Source: Hyphomonadaceae bacterium BL14
GTDB lineage: Bacteria > Pseudomonadota > Alphaproteobacteria > Caulobacterales > Maricaulaceae
Direction of reading: 5' to 3'
Length of the DNA stretch: 64,000 bases
Assembly (NCBI GenBank): GCA_027627705.1
Contig: CP091242.1
Location: forward strand, 1,910,677-1,974,676
The stretch's first letter is position 1. Each line of letters starts with the position of its first letter. Shown here one piece after another: positions 43,669 through 51,144 of the stretch. The notes under the pieces were generated by a model. The model saw nothing but the letters and a program-made list of their open reading frames with translations. It was not told the origin of the DNA and made no database searches. Both the position numbers and the translations under genes were made by a program.

Positions 43669-44964
43669 ATGCTCCTTCACCTGCGCCCCCTCGCCCTGAT
43701 CGCCACCCTCTGGCTGGCCGGCTGCGCCACGGCCCAGACCGGTGCGCCAGCCCCTGAAGCGCGCGCGAGCGGCGATGAAGAGACGCTCGTCGTCCTGTTC
43801 GCGGTGGACGGGCTGCGCTGGGATTCTCTGGAGCTCTATGACGTGCCCAACATGCGTGCACTGGCCGCGCGGGGTATGCAGGCCGAGCACCTGATCCCGG
43901 TCACGCCCACCTCCACCTTCGTGCAGTTCACCTCGCTGGCCACAGGCCTGTGGCCGGAAAGTCACGGCATCCTCAACAACAATACCTGGGACCGCGAACT
44001 GAACGAGCGTTTCACCAATCCCCAGAGCATGCGCGACCCGCGCTGGTGGCAGGGCGAACCGTTCTGGATCACCGCCGAGCGCCAGGGTGTGCGCACGGCG
44101 ATTCAGTTCTGGCTCGGATCGGAGAACGCGTTCGACGGTGACCGCGCCACGCGCTGGTTCCCCTATCATCATGTCATGCCCTATGAGGACCGCCCGGCGG
44201 CGGCCATGACCTGGCTGGACGGGCCGGAAGCCCTGCGCCCGCGCCTGATCGCGCTGTATTTCGACCAGCCTGACGGCGCCGGGCACGGCTTCGGTCCGGA
44301 CTCAGACGGCTATGGCGCCGAAATCGAGCGCGTAGACGGCATTCTCGGCCAGATGATCCGCGAACTTGAGGCCCGTGGCCTGCTGGAGCGCACCGACTTC
44401 ATCTTCCTGTCCGACCATGGCATGGCGCAGATCAGCGCCGAGCGCGTCATCACCATTGATGATCATTTCGATATCGGCTCGGTGTTCATCCCCGAAGTGC
44501 ACGGGCGCTGGGGCAATTCCTATCAGCCCTACATGAATCTCTACGCCGATGATCCGGACGCTGCCGAAGCGGCCTATCAGGCGATGGTGGACCTGCACCC
44601 GAACCTGCGCGTCTGGCGGCGCGGCGAGATGCCGGACCATATCCGCATCGACCATCCCACGCGCGGGCCGGACGTGTTCATCATGGCGGACGCCGGCTGG
44701 ATGCTGACCTCGGGACAATTGCCTGCACCCGAGCGGCCGCTGACCATGCGCGGCACCCATGGCTATGACGCGAACGATGCGTCCATGCACACTGTGCTGA
44801 TCGGTGCCGGCCCGTCCTTCCCACAAGGCCGGACCACCGGCCCGGTGCGCCATCTCGATCTCTACCTGCTGGTCACCTGCCTTCTGGGCGTGACGCCGGC
44901 GCAGACGGAAAGCGATCCGGACGCCGTGGCGCGCCTGACCGGCGGGCGCTGCCCGCCGAACTAG
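43669..44964 (+). CDS. Exported nucleotide pyrophosphatase/phosphodiesterase (ENPP) lipoprotein
   Basis: A 431-residue lipoprotein (lipobox LAGC, Cys19) of the alkaline-phosphatase superfamily. The two-zinc site shows VVLFAVDGLRWD (D47) and TPTSTFVQFTSLATGLWPESHGIL with nucleophile T83. Further metal ligands are in YFDQPDGAGHGFG and LSDHGMAQ, and the final His in MRGTHGYD. Relatives hydrolyse nucleotide or phospholipid phosphodiesters. AGGA upstream supports ATG 43669. It ends in a 4-base overlap with the convergent gene. Confidence 0.92.
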   Translation: MLLHLRPLALIATLWLAGCATAQTGAPAPEARASGDEETLVVLFAVDGLRWDSLELYDVPNMRALAARGMQAEHLIPVTPTSTFVQFTSLATGLWPESHGILNNNTWDRELNERFTNPQSMRDPRWWQGEPFWITAERQGVRTAIQFWLGSENAFDGDRATRWFPYHHVMPYEDRPAAAMTWLDGPEALRPRLIALYFDQPDGAGHGFGPDSDGYGAEIERVDGILGQMIRELEARGLLERTDFIFLSDHGMAQISAERVITIDDHFDIGSVFIPEVHGRWGNSYQPYMNLYADDPDAAEAAYQAMVDLHPNLRVWRRGEMPDHIRIDHPTRGPDVFIMADAGWMLTSGQLPAPERPLTMRGTHGYDANDASMHTVLIGAGPSFPQGRTTGPVRHLDLYLLVTCLLGVTPAQTESDPDAVARLTGGRCPPN

Positions 44965-45623
44965 TTCGCCACGACAATCACGGCATGGAGCGGCGCGCGG
45001 GCGAAGCGGATCGTCTGTGCGCCGCGCAGCTCGCGCGCGCCGGGATCAAGCTGGATCACGTTTTCAAACACGCTGGTCAGCTCCACCTCACGGCCGTCGG
45101 GAAACACGGCGAAGGCGTCGGGCGCGGACCCGTCGAATGTGAAATCGATGCGGCGCGGGCGCGGCGCGATCAGCGCGCGCAGGCCCAGCGAGCGGCGCAT
45201 GGCGGCGCGGGTCTGGGCCAAGGCCGCCTGCAGCTCAGCCAGATCGTAAGTCTCTGACGGCGCAGCCGAGAGCGTGAAGCTGACATGCGCCTGCACCGCT
45301 CCTTGAGGGGCATCGGTGGCCAGCTGAAGGCCCGCTGACAGGCGTGCCGGATCGGGCGGCGCGACAGCACCGTCAGGGGCGCGCTCCAGCACACGCCACT
45401 CTTCCCCGTCCAGCCGGGTCCAGAAGCTCCATTCCCGTCCGGCAGGGTCCGGGTCCGCCTCCAGTGTGTATCGCAAGGTAAAGGCGCTGCGCTCGTCTGC
45501 GGGAAGCGCATGGTAATCGCGCAAGAAAGCAAACACGCGCACGGCCGGCACGGTGCGGGCCTCGGGCACCGGAAGCGCCGGCCCCGCCAGCGCCACCGCA
45601 GCCAGAAGGGCGGCGAGCATCAT
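44961..45623 (-). CDS. Secreted hypothetical protein
   Basis: A 220-residue protein with a signal peptide (MMLAALLAAVALAGPALPVPEA). I recognise no domain. The mature part has an all-beta look with a central helix (LQAALAQTRAAMRRSLGLRAL) and a repeated theme of values compared with a reference. Its start overlaps the stop of the exported methyltransferase-like gene by ATGA, so the two are probably made together. Confidence 0.7.
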   Translation of the reverse strand: MMLAALLAAVALAGPALPVPEARTVPAVRVFAFLRDYHALPADERSAFTLRYTLEADPDPAGREWSFWTRLDGEEWRVLERAPDGAVAPPDPARLSAGLQLATDAPQGAVQAHVSFTLSAAPSETYDLAELQAALAQTRAAMRRSLGLRALIAPRPRRIDFTFDGSAPDAFAVFPDGREVELTSVFENVIQLDPGARELRGAQTIRFARAPLHAVIVVAN

Positions 45624-46567
45624 TGCGCCGCCGGCTTGCGGAACAGCAGTGTCATACGGTCCGATTCCCCGATCTCTTCAAAAGGCGCACGGTCAAAGGA
45701 CGGGTCATGCGGCTCGCCCAGCGGCGAGGTGCGGCTCACCGGCGGCAGGGTCCAGACCCCGAACGGATGGTCTGCTGTGTCCGCCGGATTGGCGTTGATC
45801 TCGCTGGCGCTGACGAGCTCAAACCCCGCCTCCACGGCGAGTGCGATGACGTAGTCTTCCTGCACATAGCCCGACGCCGCGCGCGGATCCTGGACCCGGT
45901 TGGCGGGCAGGCGGTGCTCCACCACGCCCAGAAGCCCGCCGGGCCTGAGCGCCTCGAACATGGCCTCATAGGCCGTCTCGACAAAGCCGCCGGCCATCCA
46001 GTTATGGGTGTTTCGGAAGGTCACGATGGCATCGGCAGTGCCGGGCTCAAGACCGGTGAAACCTTCAGGGCCGAAAGCAGACAGGTTCAGGCTCCCGAAC
46101 GCGGGCTGCTCAAAGCGCGCCGCGAACCGCTCGCGCAGGGCCAGTGCGCCCGCATCGTCCGGCTCAACCGCCGTCCAGGCCGCCACATAGGTTCCGCCAT
46201 GGGCTGCAATCCAGGGCGCGAGAATATCGCTGTACCAGCCCCCGCCCGGCCAGATCTCAACGATGGTGGATGCCGGATCGAGGGTAAAAAATTCCAGCGT
46301 GTCCAGAGGGTTGCGCGCTGCATCGCGCGCCCGCGCCGCCGCATCGCGCCAAGGCGCTGCTGTGACATCGCCCAGCCGGGTGAAGTCCAGCGCTTCGGCG
46401 GTCTCCGATCCGCCGCCATCCTCCGGCGCGGCGTCGCCGGCAGCCGGTACGGGCTCTTGCACTGCCGGCGCGTCGGGATCGGGTGCCTCACCGCCGCATG
46501 CGGCGAGCCAGAGGCTGAAACCGGCGCAAAGCGCCAGCGCGGAAACAGGGCGGGCAGACCGGATCAT
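45620..46567 (-). CDS. Exported methyltransferase-like lipoprotein (COG4798 type)
   Basis: A 315-residue protein with a lipoprotein signal (WLAACGG) and an Ala/Pro/Glu linker. The rest has the plan of a class I methyltransferase: TIVEIWPGGGWYSDILAPW as motif I, DAIVTFRNTHNWM and LRPGGLLGVVEHRLPA. This group of predicted periplasmic methyltransferase-fold proteins is widespread, but SAM is not known in the periplasm, so the real activity is unclear. It is coupled to the secreted gene downstream. Confidence 0.82.
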   Translation of the reverse strand: MIRSARPVSALALCAGFSLWLAACGGEAPDPDAPAVQEPVPAAGDAAPEDGGGSETAEALDFTRLGDVTAAPWRDAAARARDAARNPLDTLEFFTLDPASTIVEIWPGGGWYSDILAPWIAAHGGTYVAAWTAVEPDDAGALALRERFAARFEQPAFGSLNLSAFGPEGFTGLEPGTADAIVTFRNTHNWMAGGFVETAYEAMFEALRPGGLLGVVEHRLPANRVQDPRAASGYVQEDYVIALAVEAGFELVSASEINANPADTADHPFGVWTLPPVSRTSPLGEPHDPSFDRAPFEEIGESDRMTLLFRKPAAQ

Positions 46568-46641
46568 CAGGCAACTCCGTTTGGGTCAGGCCCATAAGTC
46601 ATGGCCAACACCCGGGGATACGGCAAGTCGGCGGGGCGCCT

Positions 46642-46670
46642 CTTGCAGAGCGCAAAATCGATTCCCACAT
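46642..46670 (+). promoter_or_regulatory. Weak candidate sigma-32 promoter for the Hsp20 gene
   Basis: CTTG at 46642-46645 is followed after 18 bases by CCCACAT at 46664-46670. This only partly fits the heat-shock sigma factor pattern. It would give a leader of about 145 bases. Confidence 0.25.
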
Positions 46671-46772
46671 CGGTTTCGTCGGGCCGCCAGACGGGGCCTG
46701 ACATTCGCACGGCCCTTTGTGTGCGGCGCTGCCGAGGCGGGCCGGACAGGGGGGCGAACAGCCACTGCAAAG

Positions 46773-46820
46773 GGCGTTCTCCCCTGCCGGGAGCACGCCG
46801 GATCGCTTCGAAGGAGGATC
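46773..46820 (+). promoter_or_regulatory. ROSE-like RNA thermometer
   Basis: Two adjacent hairpins precede the Hsp20 start. The first (46773-46799) pairs GGCGT with ACGCC and CTCCC with GGGAG around a CTGCC loop. The second (46801-46820) pairs GATC-G-CTTC with GGAGGATC around a GAA loop, leaving one bulged G. It contains UCGCU opposite AGGA of the ribosome site, matching the ROSE rule UYGCU opposite AGGA. Heat would melt it and free the ribosome site. Confidence 0.75.
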
Positions 46821-46823
46821 ACG

Positions 46824-47309
46824 ATGCGTACTGTAGACTTCACCCCGCTTTACCGGACCATTGTCGGCTTTGACCGGCTGGCTGACATGATCGACACCGC
46901 TGCCAAGCAGGAGACCGGTGTCGCTTACCCGCCCTACAATATCGAGCAGGTCAGCGAGCACGAATACCTGATCGAGCTGGCCGTGGCCGGATTTTCGGAA
47001 AACGATATTGATGTCGAGGTTCAGGAAAACGTCCTGTCCGTGGCCGGCAAGCGCGCCGTCAGCGACACACAGGAGGCGCGCAATTTCCTGCATCGCGGCA
47101 TCGCGGAACGCTCGTTCGAGCGGCGCTTCCACTTGGCTGACCATATCCAGGTCCGAGATGCGCGCCTTGAGAACGGGCTTCTGACGATCCGCCTCGAGCG
47201 TGAAGTACCCGAGGCCATGAAGCCGCGCCGGATCGAGGTCAATGGCCGCACCGATGGCCGGACCGGCGCCAAGCTGCTCTCCGGTGCCAAAAAGGCGTCT
47301 GCCGCCTGA
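46824..47309 (+). CDS. Hsp20/alpha-crystallin small heat-shock protein
   Basis: A 161-residue IbpA-like chaperone that holds unfolded proteins. The alpha-crystallin domain covers about residues 35-135: YNIEQVSEHEYLIELAVAGF, ENVLSVAGKRA, RGIAERSFERRFHLADHIQV and ARLENGLLTIRLEREVPE. The C-terminal tail carries the PRRIEVNG motif, a variant of the I-x-I-type anchor. AAGGAGGA at 46811-46818 is a strong ribosome site, hidden in the ROSE-like hairpin. Confidence 0.95.
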   Translation: MRTVDFTPLYRTIVGFDRLADMIDTAAKQETGVAYPPYNIEQVSEHEYLIELAVAGFSENDIDVEVQENVLSVAGKRAVSDTQEARNFLHRGIAERSFERRFHLADHIQVRDARLENGLLTIRLEREVPEAMKPRRIEVNGRTDGRTGAKLLSGAKKASAA

Positions 47310-47407
47310 TTGCACAGATGAGCGACGGACCGGCCGGGCGCGATCCCCTCCCCCCAAGCCCGTGCCCGGCCGGGTCCGATATCTGCACACTTGTTCCCCT
47401 GACTGAC

Positions 47408-47436
47408 CCGGCGCGCCGCTTCCCACGGCGCGCCGG
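47408..47436. terminator. Hairpin between the convergent Hsp20 and 47458 genes
   Basis: CCGGCGCGCC and GGCGCGCCGG form a perfect 10-bp stem with a 9-base loop, 99 bases after the Hsp20 stop. A second, looser stem (GGCCGGGC with GCCCGGCC) lies just upstream. No T-run follows, so this is a possible terminator. Confidence 0.45.
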
Positions 47437-47457
47437 TTGCCGTGCAGGGCTGACGCG

Positions 47458-47754
47458 TCAGCTCTTGGGGTGGGTGTCTCGCCATTGCTCCATGGACTGG
47501 GAGATGGCGAAGGTCTCGCGGTATTTCGGGCTGCCTGCGGGGCGCGGTGCGCGGTCGCGGGTCAGCTCCATAATCTCCGCCAGCTTGTTGTGCGCCGCCC
47601 CCGACTGCCCCGCGCCGATATAGGCGTGCAGTTCGACCAGCGCGCTGGACAGGGCGTCATGGGCGCGGATGACGAAATAGGGCTCGTCCTCGGCCAGATC
47701 GGGATAGCAGTCATACTGGGACGGATTGGCTTTCGAGCCGAGAGGGGCGGCCAT
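47458..47754 (-). CDS. Small soluble hypothetical protein
   Basis: A 98-residue protein without signal or membrane segment. YFVIRAHDALSSALVELHAYIGAGQSGAAHNKLAEIMELTRDR looks like two helices. I do not recognise the family. GGGAGA upstream of ATG 47754 and steady codon use support it as real. It is 94 bases downstream of metB on the same strand. Confidence 0.65.
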   Translation of the reverse strand: MAAPLGSKANPSQYDCYPDLAEDEPYFVIRAHDALSSALVELHAYIGAGQSGAAHNKLAEIMELTRDRAPRPAGSPKYRETFAISQSMEQWRDTHPKS

Positions 47755-47848
47755 GGCGAGAATCTCCCTGATGTGCGTGCAACACGTCGCGGGACTACAC
47801 TAGCGGGCTTCGCGCGCTCACGGGACCCGGTTTCGCACTGCGATTTGA

Positions 47849-48994
47849 CTAGGACGCGCCTAGCGCTGCGTCGAGATCGGCCCACAAATCCTCCACATCC
47901 TCCAGCCCCACCGACAGGCGTACCAGACCATCGCCGACGCCGGCGTCGGCGCGTGCCTGCGGGCTCATCGCAGCATGGGTCATCAGGGCCGGGATGGAGA
48001 CCAGCGATTCCACCCCGCCCAGCGACTGGGCGAGGGTGAACAGGGCAAGTCTCTGGGTGAGTGCGCGTGCCGCGTGCGCGCCCGCCGTCAGCTCAAAGCT
48101 CAAAAGCGGCCCGAACCCGTCCTGCTGGCGCGCCGCGATGGCGTGGCCGGGATGGCCGGCGAGCCCGGGATAGTCCACCCGCGCCACGGACCGATGGACT
48201 TCGAGGCGCGCCGCAATCAGATGAGCGCTTTGCGACTGCACCCGCGCACGCACCGGCAGGGTGCGCAGGCCCCGCAGGGCGAGAAACGCATCGAACGCGG
48301 CCCCGCCGGTCCCGGCGGCATTGGCCCACCAGGCCAGGCGTTCTGCAAGCGTGCCATCGCGCGTGCAGACCACACCGCCCACCATGTCGGAATGTCCGTT
48401 GATCAGTTTGGTGATCGAGGCCAGCGATACATCCGCGCCGTGTTCCAGTGGCCGCTGCAGCACCGGCGACAACACGGTATTGTCCACCACGCTCAGGGCA
48501 CCGGCTTCACGCGCCAGCGCGCACGCTGCCGCCAGATCGGTCAGGCGCAGGCGTGGATTTGACGGGGTCTCGAAAAAGGCGAGCGCCGCGCCGGGTGCCA
48601 GGGCGCGGGCCAGCGCCTCCAGATCGGTGCAATCGGCATAGACCAGGTCAAACCCGCGCTGCGCCGCCCGCGCGTCGAACAGGCGGCGCGTGCCGCCATA
48701 GCAGTCATGGGCACAGACGATGCGCGCGCCGTTGGGCAGGTCATTGAGCACCAGATCAATGGCGGCCATGCCCGATGCGGTGACCACCGCGCCCGCTGCG
48801 CCCTCCAGATCGGCGATGGCGCGTCCCAGCATGTCCCGGCCCGGATGGGCGGTGCGGGCATAGTCGAACGCTCCGGGCACAGCCGGATCATTGCGGCGAT
48901 AGGCAGCTGACAGGCTGACCGGCGCCACCACCGCGCCCTGCACCGGATCGGCATTGATGCCTGCGCGCGCCGCGCGGGTGTTGATGCGGCTCAT
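47849..48994 (-). CDS. metB: Cystathionine gamma-synthase/O-succinylhomoserine sulfhydrylase (MetB type)
   Basis: A 381-residue Cys/Met-metabolism PLP enzyme. It shows the N-terminal YARTAHPGRD, the VTASGMAAID segment, FFETPSNPRL, and the PLP lysine in SITKLINGHSD near residue 195. It would use activated homoserine from MetX with cysteine or sulfide; the sequence alone does not settle cystathionine gamma-synthase against sulfhydrylase. It overlaps metX by ATGA and is the third gene of the hom-metX-metB operon. Confidence 0.9.
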   Translation of the reverse strand: MSRINTRAARAGINADPVQGAVVAPVSLSAAYRRNDPAVPGAFDYARTAHPGRDMLGRAIADLEGAAGAVVTASGMAAIDLVLNDLPNGARIVCAHDCYGGTRRLFDARAAQRGFDLVYADCTDLEALARALAPGAALAFFETPSNPRLRLTDLAAACALAREAGALSVVDNTVLSPVLQRPLEHGADVSLASITKLINGHSDMVGGVVCTRDGTLAERLAWWANAAGTGGAAFDAFLALRGLRTLPVRARVQSQSAHLIAARLEVHRSVARVDYPGLAGHPGHAIAARQQDGFGPLLSFELTAGAHAARALTQRLALFTLAQSLGGVESLVSIPALMTHAAMSPQARADAGVGDGLVRLSVGLEDVEDLWADLDAALGAS

Positions 48995-49908
48995 GACCGC
49001 CCCGCCAGAAAGGCGTTGACCGCCTCGACCTCTTTGAGGAAGCCGTCGTGGCCATACAGGCTGTCAATGCAGGTGACGCTGGCGCGGGGCGCGCGGGCGG
49101 CACTGGCCTCCACATCCTGCGCCGGGACAAGCCGATCAGAATTGACCGCCAGAAAGCGCAGCGGCACGGCAATTGTCTCCATCGCAATATCCACCGCGTC
49201 CATGGACTGGGACAGGACCAGAAACCGTTCCGGGTCTGTCACCGCCGCATAGCGCGCACCGCAGGCGGCGAGATAGGATTGCGTGTCTGCGGGACTGGCG
49301 AACCGGCCGGCAAACTCTTCCGGTGTGCGGTAAGTTGTCATCGCCAGGCGCCGGGCCAGGTCCAGCGCCTGGGCGCCGCGGCCTGTCTCCAGACCCAGAT
49401 GAACGATCTCGCGCTGGATGGAGCGCCAGGCCGCCGCCATGGGGTGGGGACGCGCTGCTGCGCACAGAATGTCCGCCCGCAGGACCCGGGCGGGATCCGC
49501 CGCACAAATGGCCAGCGCGATCATCCCGCCATAGCTCGCCCCGGCCAGCGCGAAGCGCTCGATCCCGGCAGCATCGGCGAGCGCCAGCACCGCATCGGCC
49601 TGATCCTCGACGCTGGGGAAGGGCCGCGCCTCGCTGCCGAGACAATCGAGGCTGAGGAACCGGCCCCGGCGCGGGTCCAGCGCCCCGCCCGGTCCTGCCA
49701 CGCCGGGCCACCAGCCTTCACCGTCGGCGTCTGTCAAAAGCCTGCGCCCGGCGGAAATCCCGCCGAGCACCACAGTCACCGGCCCATCCGGCGCGCCCGC
49801 CAGGCGCCCGGTGACCTCATACCAGGCACCGCTGCGTGCTGCGAAGCCGCAGACGATATCCTCCACCGGCCAGGGCGCCGGTTCAGCCTGTCTTGCCAGC
49901 GCGGTCAT
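48991..49908 (-). CDS. metX: Homoserine O-acyltransferase, MetX family (short form)
   Basis: Activates homoserine for methionine synthesis using an acyl-CoA. The 305-residue alpha/beta-hydrolase protein has the nucleophile elbow GASYGGM, the acid in VNSDRLVP and the base in YGHDGFLKE. It is shorter than standard MetX (about 370 residues), like forms that use succinyl-CoA. ATG 49908 overlaps the hom stop (ATGA); an upstream GTG at 49914 is less likely. Donor choice is not certain. Confidence 0.88.
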   Translation of the reverse strand: MTALARQAEPAPWPVEDIVCGFAARSGAWYEVTGRLAGAPDGPVTVVLGGISAGRRLLTDADGEGWWPGVAGPGGALDPRRGRFLSLDCLGSEARPFPSVEDQADAVLALADAAGIERFALAGASYGGMIALAICAADPARVLRADILCAAARPHPMAAAWRSIQREIVHLGLETGRGAQALDLARRLAMTTYRTPEEFAGRFASPADTQSYLAACGARYAAVTDPERFLVLSQSMDAVDIAMETIAVPLRFLAVNSDRLVPAQDVEASAARAPRASVTCIDSLYGHDGFLKEVEAVNAFLAGRS

Positions 49909-50933
49909 GAGCACACCGCCGCAATCAGCCGGTGCACATCACCCAGCACGCTGGCCGTGGTGGGCGCGCGGCCGGCACCCTTGCCCGCGACGATCACCTG
50001 CGCGCCGCGCTCCGGGGTCAGCACCACGCAATTACCCTCATCGCGGGTGCGCGCCAGTGCATCGGTTTCGTCCAGCGCTTCAATCCGGACGCGGCCGCGC
50101 ACGCGGCTCCCCACCCGCTCCAGCAGCGCCACCTGACGCAGGCGGCGCGACTGCCGGCGGGCGCTGAGTGCAGCACTGGCGGGGAGGCAGGAGATGGAGT
50201 CACGCGTCACCGATGCCGGATCAAGGCTGACGCCCCAGGCCTCGCGGGCGATCAGCACCAGCTTGTTGGCGGCGTCCAGCCCGTCAAGATCGGCGCCGGG
50301 ATCGGCTTCAGCAAAGCCTGCTGCCTGAGCTGCCGCCACGGCGCTTTCAAGGCTTACACCGTCCTGCAGCCGGTCCAGCACGAAATTGGACGTGCCATTG
50401 AGCACGCCACGCACCCGCGCAATCCCGGCACCGGACGCGGCCAGCCGCTGCACGGTTTCGAGCACCGGTGCACCGCCACCGACCGCGGCGGAGTGGACGA
50501 ACACCCGGCCCGCCGCCCGCGCGGCCCGGATCAGGTCGGGACGGCGCGCGGCCACATCCTTGTTGGCGCTGATCACATGGCAGCCCTCTGCCACGGCGCG
50601 GGCGACAAGCGCTTCCGCCTCACCGCCGCCCGGAAGCGCCTCGATGACCAGATCGGGCCGGGTCGCAAACACACTATCCGGGTCGGTTAAAACCGGGGCC
50701 GGAAAACCGCCCCCGGGGCGCGGGCGGCGCGCCAGAATGCCGGTAAGAACCAGCGGGTCCGGCAAATGCTCGATGACACCGCCGCCGACGACCCCGCACC
50801 CCAGAATCACAGTGCGCAGGGGCAGCATGGCCCGGCGCGCCGCCAGACGCGCTTCCAGTGTCACAGGGACGGCCATCGCGGAACGGTCAGCATTGGTCTG
50901 GACAGGTTTCGGGGCGGTCAGAAAGGCGGTCAT
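49905..50933 (-). CDS. hom: Homoserine dehydrogenase without ACT domain
   Basis: Reduces aspartate semialdehyde to homoserine. The 342-residue protein has the NAD(P) motif GCGVVGGGV (about residues 45-53), the catalytic ANKDVAA, and GVLNGTSNFVLD with EADPGADLDGLDAANKL. It ends before the regulatory ACT domain found in the usual 430-residue enzyme, so threonine feedback may be missing. The ATG at 50933 has GGAG six bases upstream, and that site can be hidden by the riboswitch leader. It is the first gene of the methionine operon. Confidence 0.92.
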   Translation of the reverse strand: MTAFLTAPKPVQTNADRSAMAVPVTLEARLAARRAMLPLRTVILGCGVVGGGVIEHLPDPLVLTGILARRPRPGGGFPAPVLTDPDSVFATRPDLVIEALPGGGEAEALVARAVAEGCHVISANKDVAARRPDLIRAARAAGRVFVHSAAVGGGAPVLETVQRLAASGAGIARVRGVLNGTSNFVLDRLQDGVSLESAVAAAQAAGFAEADPGADLDGLDAANKLVLIAREAWGVSLDPASVTRDSISCLPASAALSARRQSRRLRQVALLERVGSRVRGRVRIEALDETDALARTRDEGNCVVLTPERGAQVIVAGKGAGRAPTTASVLGDVHRLIAAVCS

Positions 50934-50937
50934 ATCA

Positions 50938-50985
50938 GTCTCCGGTCACAACTGGCGCTTGAGCGCACGGGCGGGAACAGGAGAC
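50938..50985 (-). promoter_or_regulatory. Helix that can hide the hom ribosome site
   Basis: On the minus strand GTCTCC (50985-50980) can pair with GGAGAC (50943-50938), which includes the hom ribosome site. A small inner hairpin, GCGC-TCAA-GCGC, brings them together. This would be the expression platform of the SAM-II riboswitch, blocking translation. Confidence 0.55.
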
Positions 50986-51040
50986 AGCGTCCGGACGGCG
51001 CGTACGCCCCGGTCAGGGCGCATCAAACACTCGGTCGCTT

Positions 51041-51091
51041 CGCTTTAGCTGCACTTGTTCCGCGCCCGCAAGCTGAAGCTCAAATCGGCGC
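51041..51091 (-). promoter_or_regulatory. SAM-II riboswitch aptamer
   Basis: The minus strand reads in the SAM-II order. P1 is GCGCC (51091-51087) with GGCGC (51066-51062). The loop carries GATTTGA. The pseudoknot is TTGCG (51071-51067) with TGCAG (51053-51049), followed by the invariant GCTAAA. It aligns with the known SAM-II aptamers in Alphaproteobacteria and lies before a met operon. It should lower hom-metX-metB expression when SAM is high. Confidence 0.87.
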
Positions 51092-51098
51092 ATGATCA

Positions 51099-51127
51099 GA
51101 TATAAAGATATGCTTATGTCGTGTCCA
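51099..51127 (-). promoter_or_regulatory. Promoter of the methionine operon
   Basis: TGGACA (51127-51122) and TATATC (51104-51099) are 17 bases apart on the minus strand. The transcript would start about at the first base of the SAM-II P1 stem, which fits well. Confidence 0.7.
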
Positions 51128-51144
51128 GAGCTAAAATGACCGGC

